The notes: a model not told the origin generated them from the letters alone. Counted from the stretch's first letter, positions 1 through 9,392 are shown. The stretch is DNA of 34,100 nucleotides from Phycisphaerales bacterium UBA1926 (GCA_002337215.1 DDFO01000008.1:22584-56683); one strand, 5' to 3'. Program-made: numbers and translations.

Positions 1-22
1 CTAGTGCCTAGTGCCTAGTGCC

Positions 23-23
<1 letters not shown>
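1..23. repeat. CTAGTGC heptamer tandem repeat (window edge)
   Basis: Three perfect, abutting copies of CTAGTGC (1-7, 8-14, 15-21) plus two more bases sit directly behind the ahcY stop codon. The array may continue beyond the left edge. The same heptamer family recurs at 12910-12937 and 23157-23240, always between genes. Confidence 0.85.
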
Positions 24-1516
<1,493 letters not shown>

Positions 1517-1536
1517 TCCAATTCTCCGTTTCACCG

Positions 1537-1552
1537 CCCGCTCTCGAGCGGG
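1537..1552. repeat. Inverted repeat in the ahcY leader
   Basis: CCCGCTC-TC-GAGCGGG is a perfect 7-bp-arm palindrome ending about 20 nt before the ahcY start, just upstream of the Shine-Dalgarno sequence. A second weaker hairpin (CGCGAC/GTCGCG) lies near 1592-1606. They could protect the 3' part of the operon mRNA or mark a processing site; function is not known. Confidence 0.5.
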
Positions 1553-1630
1553 TCTGTTCTCAATCGTTCCGGTCGCTTTGTTCTCCGCAAGCCGCGACAG
1601 TCGCGACCCAACGGTCCATATTCCATTCCA

Positions 1631-2608
1631 TCAGTCTCCGGCCCGCTTCACCCGCGCCGCCGCCGCGAAGAGCCCCGGACCTTTCGCGTCCGGCTCGCCC
1701 GGCAACTCCCGGATCAACGGGTCGCCGAACCCCGCCTCCGCGAACATCACGCGGATCTCCTCGTGCGTGAACCCGAGGTGCTTGTGCCCCATCTCACGCC
1801 GGTACTCGTGCCGGTCGTGCCGGCTCATATCGATCACCAGCGCCACGCCCCCACCGTTCCCGTCGGTCAGCGTCCTCGCGATCTCGCGCAACGCCTTCGC
1901 CGGGTGATCCACGTGGTGCATCACCAGAAAACAGCACGCCGCATCCACCGACGCGTCTTCGAGCGGCAACGCCTCGATCGAGCCCTGCCGGAACTCGACG
2001 GTTCCCGCAGCCCGCGCGCCGATCCGCTTCCGAGCCGCCTGCAGCATCGTCTCCGACGGATCGATCGCGATCACACGCCCGACGCAGCCCGCGAGCAATT
2101 CCGCGGCGTTCCCCGTGCCGCACCCGATGTCCGCGACCGTCCAGTCGGCCGACACCAGGCTCAGCAATCCGAGCGCCGTGATCCGCTCACCGAAGAGCTC
2201 GTTGCGGATCGCGTCCCACTCGCCGCCGACGCGCCCAAAGAAAGACAGGCTGTCGGTCTTCCGATCCGAGAGCACACCCGCGAGCCGGCGGTCGTCCTCG
2301 TCAGTCTCGGCCGACTGCTCGATCTGCGACCGCACCACGATCCACACCGCCCGCGCGTCCTCATCGAGGTCGTCCAGCGTGAGGCTGTGGTAGGTCGCCG
2401 TCCCGAACTGCCGCTTGACCAGCCAGCCGGTCTTGCCCAGCGTGCTCAGGTGCCGGCTCACCGTGCTCTGGGGCAACTGGAACACACTCGCGACCTCGCC
2501 CACCGAGAGTTCCTGCGTCTCAAGCAGTCGGAGCATGCGCAGCCGGACAGAATCGCTGAGCGCGCTCAGCCGATCCGTCACCGAGTTGCCAGCCATGCTC
2601 CGAGCCAA
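1631..2608 (-). CDS. ArsR-type HTH / SAM-dependent methyltransferase fusion regulator
   Basis: Two-domain protein of about 325 residues. The N-terminal ~75 residues form a winged helix of the ArsR type (LSVGEVASVFQLPQSTVSRHL is the recognition region). The rest is a class I methyltransferase with motif I VADIGCGTG, a downstream acidic IDPSE and the family signature HDRHEYRREMGHKHLGF. Known relatives combine these domains and commonly sit beside ahcY or metK; using the methyltransferase fold to sense SAM or SAH is the inferred role. It is the first gene of a probable operon with ahcY. The TTG at 2608 is preferred because AGGAG lies 6 nt upstream; the ATG at 2596 has no well-spaced Shine-Dalgarno. 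A palindrome over its promoter (2654-2675) suggests autoregulation. Confidence 0.85.
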   Translation of the reverse strand: MARSMAGNSVTDRLSALSDSVRLRMLRLLETQELSVGEVASVFQLPQSTVSRHLSTLGKTGWLVKRQFGTATYHSLTLDDLDEDARAVWIVVRSQIEQSAETDEDDRRLAGVLSDRKTDSLSFFGRVGGEWDAIRNELFGERITALGLLSLVSADWTVADIGCGTGNAAELLAGCVGRVIAIDPSETMLQAARKRIGARAAGTVEFRQGSIEALPLEDASVDAACCFLVMHHVDHPAKALREIARTLTDGNGGGVALVIDMSRHDRHEYRREMGHKHLGFTHEEIRVMFAEAGFGDPLIRELPGEPDAKGPGLFAAAARVKRAGD

Positions 2609-2653
2609 AGCGTGCTCCTGCTGAACCCTGCATCCGAACAAAGACAAACCGGC

Positions 2654-2675
2654 TTCATCCGTATTTCCGGATGAA
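2654..2675. promoter_or_regulatory. Palindromic operator over the ArsR-ahcY promoter
   Basis: TTCATCCG and CGGATGAA form a perfect 8-bp inverted repeat separated by 6 nt. The palindrome starts at the last base of the -10 box and covers the predicted transcription start, the usual place for an ArsR-family repressor. Binding by the protein encoded directly downstream is inferred. Confidence 0.7.
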
Positions 2676-2702
2676 TGGTAGAACGGCCAATCAGGATGTC
2701 AA
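2675..2702 (-). promoter_or_regulatory. Sigma70-type promoter of the ArsR-ahcY operon
   Basis: On the minus strand TTGACA (2697-2702) is followed after 16 nt by TACCAT (2675-2680). The -35 is a perfect consensus, rare in this window, and the start site would fall within the palindrome at 2654-2675. Confidence 0.65.
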
Positions 2703-2855
2703 TCATGAGCAAAAGCCGAGTTTTCTGACACTCCGATCACTCAGGCTGATCGCAAACCGACCGCCCACGCCCGTGGTCCTGCAGGACACCAAGCCGGGTT
2801 CTCGGACCCAGGAATTCTAGAACACGCCGTCGGGGCGGCTACGAAGTTCGGTGCC

Positions 2856-3584
2856 TCAGGGCGCCGGAGGAGGCGTCGCGAACGTCGGGCCGGGCACCCC
2901 GCCCAGCCGGCGGACCATCGCCTTCGCCTTCGCCGATTCCCGGTCGAACCACAACGCGTGCGACAACGCCTTCAGCGCCCCGGACGGGTCCTTGTACCCC
3001 GCGAGCACCTCCGCGTACTCCAGGTACGACGACGCCGAAGGATCGACCTCCGCCGCAGTTTCGAACGCGAGCACGGCCTCGTCCGGGAAACCGAACTCAA
3101 CCAGGAACCGCCCGAGCCTGGCATACGCGTCGCTCCGGTCGTCTTCATACGCGATGGTTTCGAGGAGGTCGAACGCCTGGCCGATCTCCCCGTTCGCCGC
3201 CGTCGCCCGCGCCATCGCGTCGATGTACTCCGCCTTGAACGGGTCGAGTTCGTACGCGATCATGTACGCCTCGCGCGCCGCTGAGAGCTCGCCCATCCCC
3301 TCGTACGCACGCCCGAGGTCGTACATGACCTCACGCCGGGCAGGGCGTTCCTCGAGATACAACTCATACGCCCCGGCCGCGAGGTTGTACTCGCCGTTGC
3401 GGAGGTACGTATCGCCGTCCGTGCGAGCCGACACCAGCGTCTGCTCGCGCGAGACCTCTCGGGAGACGCACCCGGCAAGCGACGCCGCCGCCCCCACACC
3501 GAGAATCGATCCAAGAAGAACCACCGTTGTCGTGCGCGCGCGTGTCGTGTTCAACAGGTCCACCATGTCAAGGATACAGGGCAT
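2856..3584 (-). CDS. TPR-repeat lipoprotein
   Basis: About 242 residues. After a short basic segment (RAR) comes a hydrophobic stretch ending in the lipobox LAGC, so the mature protein is predicted to be a lipid-anchored envelope protein. The remainder contains tandem tetratricopeptide units such as YLRNGEYNLAAGAYELYL and AYEGMGELSAAREAYMIAYELDP, giving roughly five repeats, then a Pro-rich C-terminus. TPRs are protein-binding scaffolds; the partner is unknown. The start is uncertain: ATG at 3584 has GGAG 10 nt upstream, while TATCCT lies 4 nt before a later ATG at 3566 and would suit a leaderless start there. Transcribed alone, with no close partner on its strand. Confidence 0.8.
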   Translation of the reverse strand: MPCILDMVDLLNTTRARTTTVVLLGSILGVGAAASLAGCVSREVSREQTLVSARTDGDTYLRNGEYNLAAGAYELYLEERPARREVMYDLGRAYEGMGELSAAREAYMIAYELDPFKAEYIDAMARATAANGEIGQAFDLLETIAYEDDRSDAYARLGRFLVEFGFPDEAVLAFETAAEVDPSASSYLEYAEVLAGYKDPSGALKALSHALWFDRESAKAKAMVRRLGGVPGPTFATPPPAP

Positions 3585-3662
3585 GTCCAATGATCTCCGT
3601 GCAATCCCGCGATGCTACCCGATCCGAGGGCACCTGTCCCGATCCGCGGAAAGCCGAACACG

Positions 3663-4127
3663 ATGACTACCCCACCAACGGTGCCAACCCCCTCCCTCTC
3701 CGTGTTGCTCGAACACACGCTCCCGGACGGCTCCAGTCATTTCGACTGGCTCATCGATCGACCGCACAACCCGAGCCCGACCGATCCCAATCGCGGAAAC
3801 CCCGAGCATCGGATGATCACCTTCCGCTGCACGATCGACCCTTTCGATTGCGAGACCCACCCCTGGACCGGCACCCGCCTGCCCGATCATCGGGCCCGCT
3901 ACATCGACTATGAGGGCCCAATTTCGGGGGATCGAGGCCGAGTCCGGCGCCTCTGGCGTACGCCCTGCGTGCTGGTTGAGGAGTCTCCATCCCGGATCCG
4001 AGCGCTCATGCACGATCCCCGTGCCGCCCAGAGCGTCGCGAGAGAGATCACGCTCACCGTCCCGATCGATGAATCGGACGAATGCTGGGAACTCACGATT
4101 TCCAGCCCCCCGGGCGCACCGGCCTGA
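3663..4127 (+). CDS. Stand-alone LigD N-terminal (3'-phosphoesterase-like) domain protein
   Basis: A 154-residue protein resembling the DNA polymerase/ligase LigD N-terminal phosphoesterase family. Recognisable blocks are LLEHTLPDGSSHFDWLI, where family members carry the H-x-D core, then RARYIDYEGPISGDRGRVRRL, which matches the conserved YLDYEGPVSGGRG-x-VRR block of small planctomycete members. In full LigD this domain trims 3' phosphates or ribonucleotides during bacterial end joining; here it has no ligase or polymerase domain and no Ku gene nearby, so the role is open. ATG at 3663 is chosen because GGAAAG lies 9 nt upstream and the longer reading frame before it looks non-coding. Confidence 0.7.
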   Translation: MTTPPTVPTPSLSVLLEHTLPDGSSHFDWLIDRPHNPSPTDPNRGNPEHRMITFRCTIDPFDCETHPWTGTRLPDHRARYIDYEGPISGDRGRVRRLWRTPCVLVEESPSRIRALMHDPRAAQSVAREITLTVPIDESDECWELTISSPPGAPA

Positions 4128-4382
4128 TTGAGGGTCCCGTCGGATTCCCGTTGATTCAGACGTTTGGATCTGGTAATTTCATGGTGGTGGCAGGCCGATC
4201 CGTCCGAGGATCATTCCGGCGGTCGGACCATCCCGATGCCCGACGCGGATTCCCGCGGGGCATCGCCGCGAACCAAGCCGCCCGCACGCTGTTCTGGCGT
4301 GTGCTCTGCTCGAGCATCAGGGGTCGGAACCCCGAGCCGAGCCGAATCAGGCCCAGCCGGACCGGGGCCGAAAGGGGTCGGC

Positions 4383-5015
4383 ATGTTCAACAAGCAGAAC
4401 GACCACGGACGCAACAGCGGGCCCAACGCCCCGCGGCCTGACCAGAAACCCGATCCAAAGAACAGCACCAAGCCCTGCTCGCTGGATGACGACCCCGAGC
4501 TTGCGCACATCGCGCGGTTCAGCCCCCCCGAGATCGAGGTCGGCCCGGACTCCGATTCCCGCGCAGGACGCGACGTCCCGCCGCCGATGATCAGACCCGT
4601 GTCCGCCGACGGTGCGCCCACCGCCAAACCGCACATCGAGCACATCGCCCCGCTGGGCCCGCTCGCCGAGCGCGACACCGATCAGTCGGTCGCGCAGCCG
4701 GAGACGCAATCGGTCACGCACGACGTCGCCCCCGCGGGGCCCAAGAAGAAGATCCGCGCATTCGAGCAGAAGCTCGGAGGCGTCGCCCACGAGGAAAACT
4801 GGAACCGCACCCCGAACATCACAGGCACGGGCGCGATCCACGTCAAGAGCTTCCATTGCAAACTCACGGGCGACAGCCTCGAGTTCCTCGACATGCAGAT
4901 CAACGAATGGCTCGACGCCCACCCCCAGTATGAGGTCAAGCAGGTCACCACCTCGGTGGGCGATTGGAGCGGCAAGACCCGAGAGCCCGCCCTGATCGTC
5001 AACGTCTGGGTCTGA
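4383..5015 (+). CDS. Hypothetical protein with conserved-looking C-terminal domain
   Basis: About 210 residues, not recognised. The first ~120 residues are hydrophilic, rich in Pro, Asp and Asn and probably disordered. The last ~75 residues look folded, from the KKKIRAFEQKLGG region to the end, including HVKSFHCKLTGDSLEFLDMQ and ending ALIVNVWV, an alternating pattern typical of a small alpha/beta domain. ATG at 4383 is supported by AAGGGG 6 nt upstream. No signal peptide or membrane segment. The gap before it (4128-4382) holds nothing I can identify. A 17-bp tandem duplication covers its stop codon. Confidence 0.7.
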   Translation: MFNKQNDHGRNSGPNAPRPDQKPDPKNSTKPCSLDDDPELAHIARFSPPEIEVGPDSDSRAGRDVPPPMIRPVSADGAPTAKPHIEHIAPLGPLAERDTDQSVAQPETQSVTHDVAPAGPKKKIRAFEQKLGGVAHEENWNRTPNITGTGAIHVKSFHCKLTGDSLEFLDMQINEWLDAHPQYEVKQVTTSVGDWSGKTREPALIVNVWV

Positions 5016-5039
5016 TCGCTCACTGGGTCTGATCGCTCA
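5006..5039. repeat. 17-bp tandem duplication across a stop codon
   Basis: CTGGGTCTGATCGCTCA occurs twice, abutting, at 5006-5022 and 5023-5039. The first copy contains the last codons and TGA stop of the preceding gene; the second carries a duplicate stop. It looks like a recent slippage or duplication event. Confidence 0.9.
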
Positions 5040-5141
5040 ACTGTGACTTCGCCCGAAAATGCCCGGGAAACACCGCGTGGATACACTCGCGCAGGACGGC
5101 GGTGTTGTGCGCACGCACGCAGGCCGGACGCGGGAGACCCG

Positions 5142-5750
5142 ATGCAGAACGTCGAGTTCAAAGCCGAGCTGCGCGACCTCTCGATTGCGCGTGCAGTCTG
5201 CCGTTCGCTCAAGGCGCCCCTCGTTGCGACGCTCGAGCAGACCGACACCTACTACCGCACCTTCAACGGCCGGCTCAAGAAACGCGAGACGGTGCACGCC
5301 GACCCGGGGATCCCCGCCGATGAGCGCACACCCGAGCCTGTCGAGTTCATCCACTACGACCGCGACAACCGCACACGTCCCAAGATCTCCGCGTTCCGGA
5401 TCATGACCGAGGACGAGTTCCGCGAGCGGTTCGGCTCCGAGCCCCTCGCCGAATGGCTCACCGTCCGCAAGTCCCGCGCCGTCTACCTGCTCGACCACAC
5501 CCGCATCCACCTCGACACCGTCGAAGGGCTGGGCCGGGGCGGCCAACCCGGCGGCTTCATCGAGTTCGAATCAATGGTCAGCAAGAACAACAACGTGGCA
5601 AAGGCACACGAGACGATCGAATCGCTCCGCGCCGCGTTCGGACCGGTCCTCGGTGAACCGATCTCGGTCGGATATTCGGACCTCCTCGACGCCCAGATCA
5701 ACAATCAGAACGACCGCCGGATCGACGAGACCAGCCCGCTCTCGGACTGA
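5142..5750 (+). CDS. CYTH-domain protein (triphosphate tunnel metalloenzyme family)
   Basis: About 202 residues. The N-terminus NVEFKAEL matches the first strand of CYTH/class IV adenylyl cyclase-like proteins, followed by the expected succession of charged tunnel residues: TDTYYRTFNGRLKKRE, AEWLTVRKSRAVYLLD, IHLDTVEGLG and GFIEFES. Family members act on triphosphates (CyaB-type cyclase, thiamine triphosphatase, tripolyphosphatase) using metal ions in a beta-barrel tunnel; which reaction applies here cannot be told. ATG at 5142 follows GGGAG by 5 nt; the upstream frame lacks family similarity. Apparently monocistronic. Confidence 0.8.
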   Translation: MQNVEFKAELRDLSIARAVCRSLKAPLVATLEQTDTYYRTFNGRLKKRETVHADPGIPADERTPEPVEFIHYDRDNRTRPKISAFRIMTEDEFRERFGSEPLAEWLTVRKSRAVYLLDHTRIHLDTVEGLGRGGQPGGFIEFESMVSKNNNVAKAHETIESLRAAFGPVLGEPISVGYSDLLDAQINNQNDRRIDETSPLSD

Positions 5751-5901
5751 TGACCGGCCGCGCAGCCAGCGCGGCGACCCCGCGGGCTCGCCGAAACCCG
5801 ATCTTTTGCGCCGGATCTCCCGCAAGCAGGCCGCGCCACGGACCGAGGGAAGAGAACGCGGCACGGACCCCGATTCCGTGCGCCCTTCGGACCCCGGCGA
5901 G

Positions 5902-5929
5902 TTGATTTTGCCGGATTTCCGGGTACGCT
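5902..5929 (+). promoter_or_regulatory. Probable tRNA-Phe promoter
   Basis: TTGATT (5902-5907) and TACGCT (5924-5929) are separated by 16 nt, with the start expected about 30 nt before the tRNA. The rest of the 5751-5967 gap shows nothing else. Confidence 0.45.
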
Positions 5930-5967
5930 TCCTCTCCCGCCGGGCAGGTCCCCTGCTCCGGAGCGAC

Positions 5968-6040
5968 GGGCGTGTAGCTCAGTTGGTAGAGCACGGCATT
6001 GAAAATGCCGGTGTCGGCGGTTCAAGTCCGCCCGCGCCCA
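5968..6040 (+). tRNA. tRNA-Phe (anticodon GAA)
   Basis: Complete 73-nt cloverleaf. The acceptor GGGCGTG pairs with CGCGCCC (one G-U), with A73 as discriminator. The D arm is GCTC/GAGC with an AGTTGGTA loop, the anticodon arm is CGGCA/TGCCG with loop TTGAAAA and anticodon GAA at 6001-6003, and the T arm is GGCGG-TTCAAGT-CCGCC. The 3' CCA is not encoded and must be added by the CCA enzyme. A strong terminator follows after 9 nt, so this is a single-gene transcription unit. Confidence 0.98.
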
Positions 6041-6049
6041 TTCCAAGAA

Positions 6050-6084
6050 ACCCGCCTCGGCCTTCGCCGACGGCGGGTTTTTTT
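6050..6084 (+). terminator. Rho-independent terminator of tRNA-Phe
   Basis: ACCCGCC-TCGGC pairs with GCCGA-(C)-GGCGGGT around a CTTC loop, followed by seven T residues (6078-6084). Confidence 0.92.
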
Positions 6085-6233
6085 CGTGCCCGATGCCCTC
6101 CCCTAGCATCGGATCCGGCATCGAGCCCGATCTCATGAGCCCCGCGAAGCGCATTCCCGCGACGCGTTCGGAAAACAACGCCCGACCAACGTCGCGAGAG
6201 ACCACACCCCGCTCGCAAGCACAGGAGCACGCC

Positions 6234-6818
6234 ATGCCACCCGCCAACTCTGCCATGCTCGAACTGGGCACCGCGATGCCCGAATTCTCGCTTCCCGATT
6301 TCGGGAACGCCGGAGCCGACGGATCCCGCACGATCTCGTCGGCGGACCTCGCCGCGGGCCGTCCGGTCCTGGTCATGTTCATCTGCAACCACTGCCCGTT
6401 CGTGATCCATATCCAGGAGCAGCTTGCCGCGCTGGGCGACGACTACCAGGGCCGGGTCTCCATCATCGCGATCAACGCCAACAACCCCGAGACCCACCCG
6501 GCCGACGCGCCCGCGAAGATGACCGAGAAGGCCGCCGAGGCGGGCTGGTCGTTCCCGTATCTCTTCGACGAATCGCAGGCGGTCGCGAGGTCGTTCGATG
6601 CGCGGTGCACGCCCGACTTCTTTCTGTTCAACGGCGAGCACACACTCGCCTATCGAGGCCAGCTCGACGACAGCCGGCCCAGCAACGCCGAGCCGGTCAA
6701 CGGCGCAAGCCTGCGGGCCGCGCTCGACGCGGTCATCGCGGGCGACCCCGCCCCCGAGCAGCAGCAGCCGAGCATCGGGTGCGGCATCAAATGGAAGCCC
6801 GGCAACGAACCCTCCTGA
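6234..6818 (+). CDS. Thioredoxin-fold (AhpC/TSA-redoxin type) protein
   Basis: About 194 residues with the redoxin layout: N-terminal MPEFSLPDFG, then FICNHCPFVIHIQEQL with a C-x-x-C pair at Cys51/Cys54, INANNPETHP, the cis-Pro region DARCTPDFFLF, and a C-terminal SIGCGIKWKPGNEP. This is the pattern of thioredoxin-family proteins with a CNHCPFV active site and an extra C-terminal Cys. They probably exchange thiol-disulfide electrons with small molecules or proteins; the substrate is unknown. No signal peptide, so cytosolic. ATG at 6234 follows AGGAG by 6 nt. Confidence 0.87.
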   Translation: MPPANSAMLELGTAMPEFSLPDFGNAGADGSRTISSADLAAGRPVLVMFICNHCPFVIHIQEQLAALGDDYQGRVSIIAINANNPETHPADAPAKMTEKAAEAGWSFPYLFDESQAVARSFDARCTPDFFLFNGEHTLAYRGQLDDSRPSNAEPVNGASLRAALDAVIAGDPAPEQQQPSIGCGIKWKPGNEPS

Positions 6819-6966
6819 TCGAGCAGGGAGAGATCGAGCAATCAGCGGACATCCGGATGATTGAATCGCATTCTGCGCCAGCATGAGTTTGCTCGAAGAT
6901 AGAAGCACAATTCCGCTCGGCTTGTCGGAGTTTGTGATCCATGCGTGACTTGTACAACGTAATCTC

Positions 6967-6972
6967 TATCCT
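6967..6972 (+). promoter_or_regulatory. -10 box of the BFD-like gene
   Basis: TATCCT lies 15 nt before the ATG at 6988, giving a short leader of about 9 nt that contains AGGA. No convincing -35 is visible. Nothing else was recognised in 6819-6987. Confidence 0.4.
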
Positions 6973-6987
6973 GAAGTTCAGGACGCC

Positions 6988-7416
6988 ATGTGCACAGGAC
7001 CGGACGCACCGAAACCCCGCGGCTCCTCGGCCCAGAACACGCACCCAGCGATGAACACCAACGCCGCGCCCATCAGATCGAGCACCACCATCGACGCACC
7101 GCACGTCGGCGGCACGGTCCGCTCCTGCGTGTGTCTCGGCGTCTCGTTCGAGCGCATCCGCGAGGCCGCGGGTGGCGACGACAGCGGCCTGCTCGAAGCC
7201 CACCGGGTCACCGGGTGCGGAGGCCGGTGCGGGCTCTGCATCCCCTACATCAAGCTCATGCTGATGACCGGGCGCACCGCGCTGCCGGTGATGTGGTCCG
7301 AGGAGTTCAGCAAGCGTGGGATCAGCCCGGGCCGCGTGAAATCCATCGAGCGGGCGATCGCCAGGCAGCAAGCCGCGATGGACGCCGGCACCAGCACCCG
7401 CCGCGTCGCCGACTGA
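6988..7416 (+). CDS. BFD-like [2Fe-2S]-binding protein
   Basis: A 142-residue protein whose middle part fits the bacterioferritin-associated ferredoxin fold. It has a C-x-C pair (Cys47, Cys49), about 30 residues with the helix IREAAGG, then VTGCGGRCGLCIPYIKLM supplying C-x-x-C (Cys81, Cys84). In known BFD proteins these four Cys hold one [2Fe-2S] cluster and pass electrons to bacterioferritin or, as a fused domain, within oxidoreductases. No bacterioferritin gene is in the window. The first ~40 residues look disordered. ATG at 6988 has AGGA upstream; ATG at 7051 is an alternative. It converges on purD with only 16 nt between stops. Confidence 0.72.
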   Translation: MCTGPDAPKPRGSSAQNTHPAMNTNAAPIRSSTTIDAPHVGGTVRSCVCLGVSFERIREAAGGDDSGLLEAHRVTGCGGRCGLCIPYIKLMLMTGRTALPVMWSEEFSKRGISPGRVKSIERAIARQQAAMDAGTSTRRVAD

Positions 7417-7432
7417 ACACCCGACGCCGCCG

Positions 7433-8773
7433 TCAGACCTTCGCCATCGCCGCGATGTCGGCGCGCATCACCTTGCCGGTGAACCGGATCTTGTCGGCCG
7501 CCGCGTACGCCCTCGTGCGCGCCTCGGCGAGATCCGCCCCCACTGCCGTCACGCCCAGCACGCGACCACCGTTGGTGACGATCGACCCGCCCTGCGCTTT
7601 CGTCCCCGCCTGATCGACGACGACACCCTCCATCGCCTCGGCCACGTCGATCCCGGTGATCTCGTCGCCCTTGCGCGGCGCTTCGGGGTACCCCGCCGCC
7701 GCGAGCACGACCGTCATCGCCGCCCCGTCGCGCCAGCGGACATCGACCGTGTCGAGTTGCCCCGTTGCGCACGCGTGGAAGAGTTCGATCGCGTCGGACT
7801 CGAGCCGCGCCATCAAGGGCTGGCACTCGGGGTCGCCGAACCGGACGTTGAACTCGAGCACCTTGGGCCCCGCGGGGGTGAGCATGAGCCCGGCGTAGAG
7901 CACGCCGCGGAACTCGGCGTCGTCGCGCCGCATCGCATCGACGATCGGCACGAACACCTCACGCTCGATCAGCGCCATCGTCGCCTCATCGATGGTGTTG
8001 GACGGACAGAACGCCCCCATGCCCCCGGTGTTGGGGCCCGTGTCACCTTCGCCCAGCCGCTTGTGGTCCTGGCAGGCGGGCAGGATCATGATGTTGCGTC
8101 CGTCCACCAACGCGAGCACCGAGACCTCGGGGCCTTCGAGTCGTTCTTCGATCAGCACCCGCGCCCCCGCGTCGCCGAACTCGCGCTGCTTCATCATCCG
8201 CTCGAGCGCCGCCAGCCCCTCTTCCGCGGTCTTGGGCACGACCACGCCCTTGCCCTTCGCGAGCCCCGCCGCCTTGATGACCTGCAGGTCCGTCCGCGAC
8301 TCGAGGTACTCGCGTGCGTTCTCGTAGTCGCTGAACGCCCTCGCCTCCGCCGTCGGGATCGACGCGTCGCGCATCAGTTTCTTCGCGTACGCCTTGTCCG
8401 CCTCGAGCCGGGCCGCCTTGGACGAGGGACCGAGCACGACCCGCCTCGACCCGTCCGGCTTCTCGGCGATCGACTCGGCCATCCCCGCCGCGAGCGGGTC
8501 TTCCGGACCGATCACCACCATGTCGATGTCGTGGGTCTCGCAGTACTGCTTCGCCCGGTAGACCTGCTTGACGTCCAGCGGCACGTCCATCACCGTGCCC
8601 AGCGAGGCGATCCCCGGGTTCGCCGACGGGTCCACGTGCAAAGTCCCCAGGCGAGGCGAACGGCTGATCACCCTTGCCAGGGCGTGCTCGCGACCACCGC
8701 CGCCGACGAGCAGGACGTTCACGCGATCGGGGCAGGGTTTCGGCTTGGTGGGCTTGATCTCAGATGGGCTCAT
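7433..8773 (-). CDS. purD: Phosphoribosylamine-glycine ligase (GAR synthetase)
   Basis: About 446 residues. ATP-grasp enzyme that joins glycine to 5-phosphoribosylamine in step 2 of de novo purine synthesis. Seen: N-domain NVLLVGGGGREHALA, the IGPEDPLAAGM block, ATP-grasp core including KAAGLAKGKGVVV and FCPSNTIDEATM, the metal-binding ending VLEFNVRFGDPECQPL, and the C-domain motif VVLAAAGYPEAPRKGDEI. Single-domain form, not fused to purM/purN. ATG at 8773 is chosen because the reading frame before it translates to Arg/Pro-rich shadow sequence of the neighbouring gene, and because TACGAT ends 5 nt before it. No other pur gene is nearby. Confidence 0.96.
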   Translation of the reverse strand: MSPSEIKPTKPKPCPDRVNVLLVGGGGREHALARVISRSPRLGTLHVDPSANPGIASLGTVMDVPLDVKQVYRAKQYCETHDIDMVVIGPEDPLAAGMAESIAEKPDGSRRVVLGPSSKAARLEADKAYAKKLMRDASIPTAEARAFSDYENAREYLESRTDLQVIKAAGLAKGKGVVVPKTAEEGLAALERMMKQREFGDAGARVLIEERLEGPEVSVLALVDGRNIMILPACQDHKRLGEGDTGPNTGGMGAFCPSNTIDEATMALIEREVFVPIVDAMRRDDAEFRGVLYAGLMLTPAGPKVLEFNVRFGDPECQPLMARLESDAIELFHACATGQLDTVDVRWRDGAAMTVVLAAAGYPEAPRKGDEITGIDVAEAMEGVVVDQAGTKAQGGSIVTNGGRVLGVTAVGADLAEARTRAYAAADKIRFTGKVMRADIAAMAKV

Positions 8774-8778
8774 CGGCG

Positions 8779-8784
8779 ATCGTA
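8779..8784 (-). promoter_or_regulatory. Predicted leaderless -10 box, purD
   Basis: TACGAT on the minus strand ends 5 nt before the ATG at 8773. No Shine-Dalgarno sequence is present, so transcription probably starts at or next to the start codon. Confidence 0.5.
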
Positions 8785-8825
8785 GACCGCCCGCCGGAAG
8801 GCTCGGGTCGTGTTCCGGCGTCGGT

Positions 8826-9386
8826 TTACGCGCGAGTCTGCGAGCCGGTCTTCGAACGGGTCTTCGAACGGGCCTTCCGCCGGCGGGCACCGTGCGGCAT
8901 CCACCACAGCCAGATCCCCGTGAGAAGCAGTCCCGCGACGATGAGCCCCGAGGGCAGGAACACCCCCAGCTTCGCCCACTCCCCGAAGAACGAACCGTCG
9001 TGCAGCGATTCGATCAGGTCGCTCCGCCGGTAGGCGCTCCGCAGCACCTCGCCCGTCCGCGTGTCGACCTGGACCTCCCAACTGGTGAGCGACCGAACCT
9101 TCGCGATCCCGCGCCCGGGGCGCACGTCCACCCGGTCCACATCGTCCCACGAGGCGATCCCCGATTCGGGAACGGACGCCGCCGACGCCAGGAGCCCGTC
9201 CCAGCCGATCACCATGCCCGGATCATCCGACCGGGCCGTGGGCGGCTGGACCCACGCCGACTGCTTCTTGAGCTGGAGCAAGAGCCCGGTCGCGATCACG
9301 AGTGCGAACGGCAGCACCGTCGCCAGCGACCCCCACCGGTGCAGTTTCCGGCTCCACTTGTTGAGCTTCACCCGGTTCGACGGCAT
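8826..9386 (-). CDS. PepSY-associated membrane protein
   Basis: A 186-residue protein with the PepSY-TM layout. A basic N-terminus with KLNKWSRKLHRWGSL runs into a first membrane helix (TVLPFALVIATGLLLQL), then an extracytoplasmic PepSY-like part of ~85 residues (VDVRPGRGIAKVRS, VQVDTRTGEVLRSAYRRSD, LHDGSFF), then a second helix (PSGLIVAGLLLTGIWLWWMP) and a very basic tail with repeated KTRSKT. Relatives are often linked to iron-uptake or periplasmic redox systems, but nothing near this copy indicates a substrate. 52 nt upstream of purD on the same strand; each has its own predicted -10 box. Confidence 0.82.
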   Translation of the reverse strand: MPSNRVKLNKWSRKLHRWGSLATVLPFALVIATGLLLQLKKQSAWVQPPTARSDDPGMVIGWDGLLASAASVPESGIASWDDVDRVDVRPGRGIAKVRSLTSWEVQVDTRTGEVLRSAYRRSDLIESLHDGSFFGEWAKLGVFLPSGLIVAGLLLTGIWLWWMPHGARRRKARSKTRSKTGSQTRA

Positions 9387-9392
9387 CGCGGG

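Noticed and set aside
1517..1630. SAH riboswitch upstream of ahcY
   Set aside because: The gap has two hairpins but I could not find the conserved SAH-riboswitch core; protein-based control fits better.
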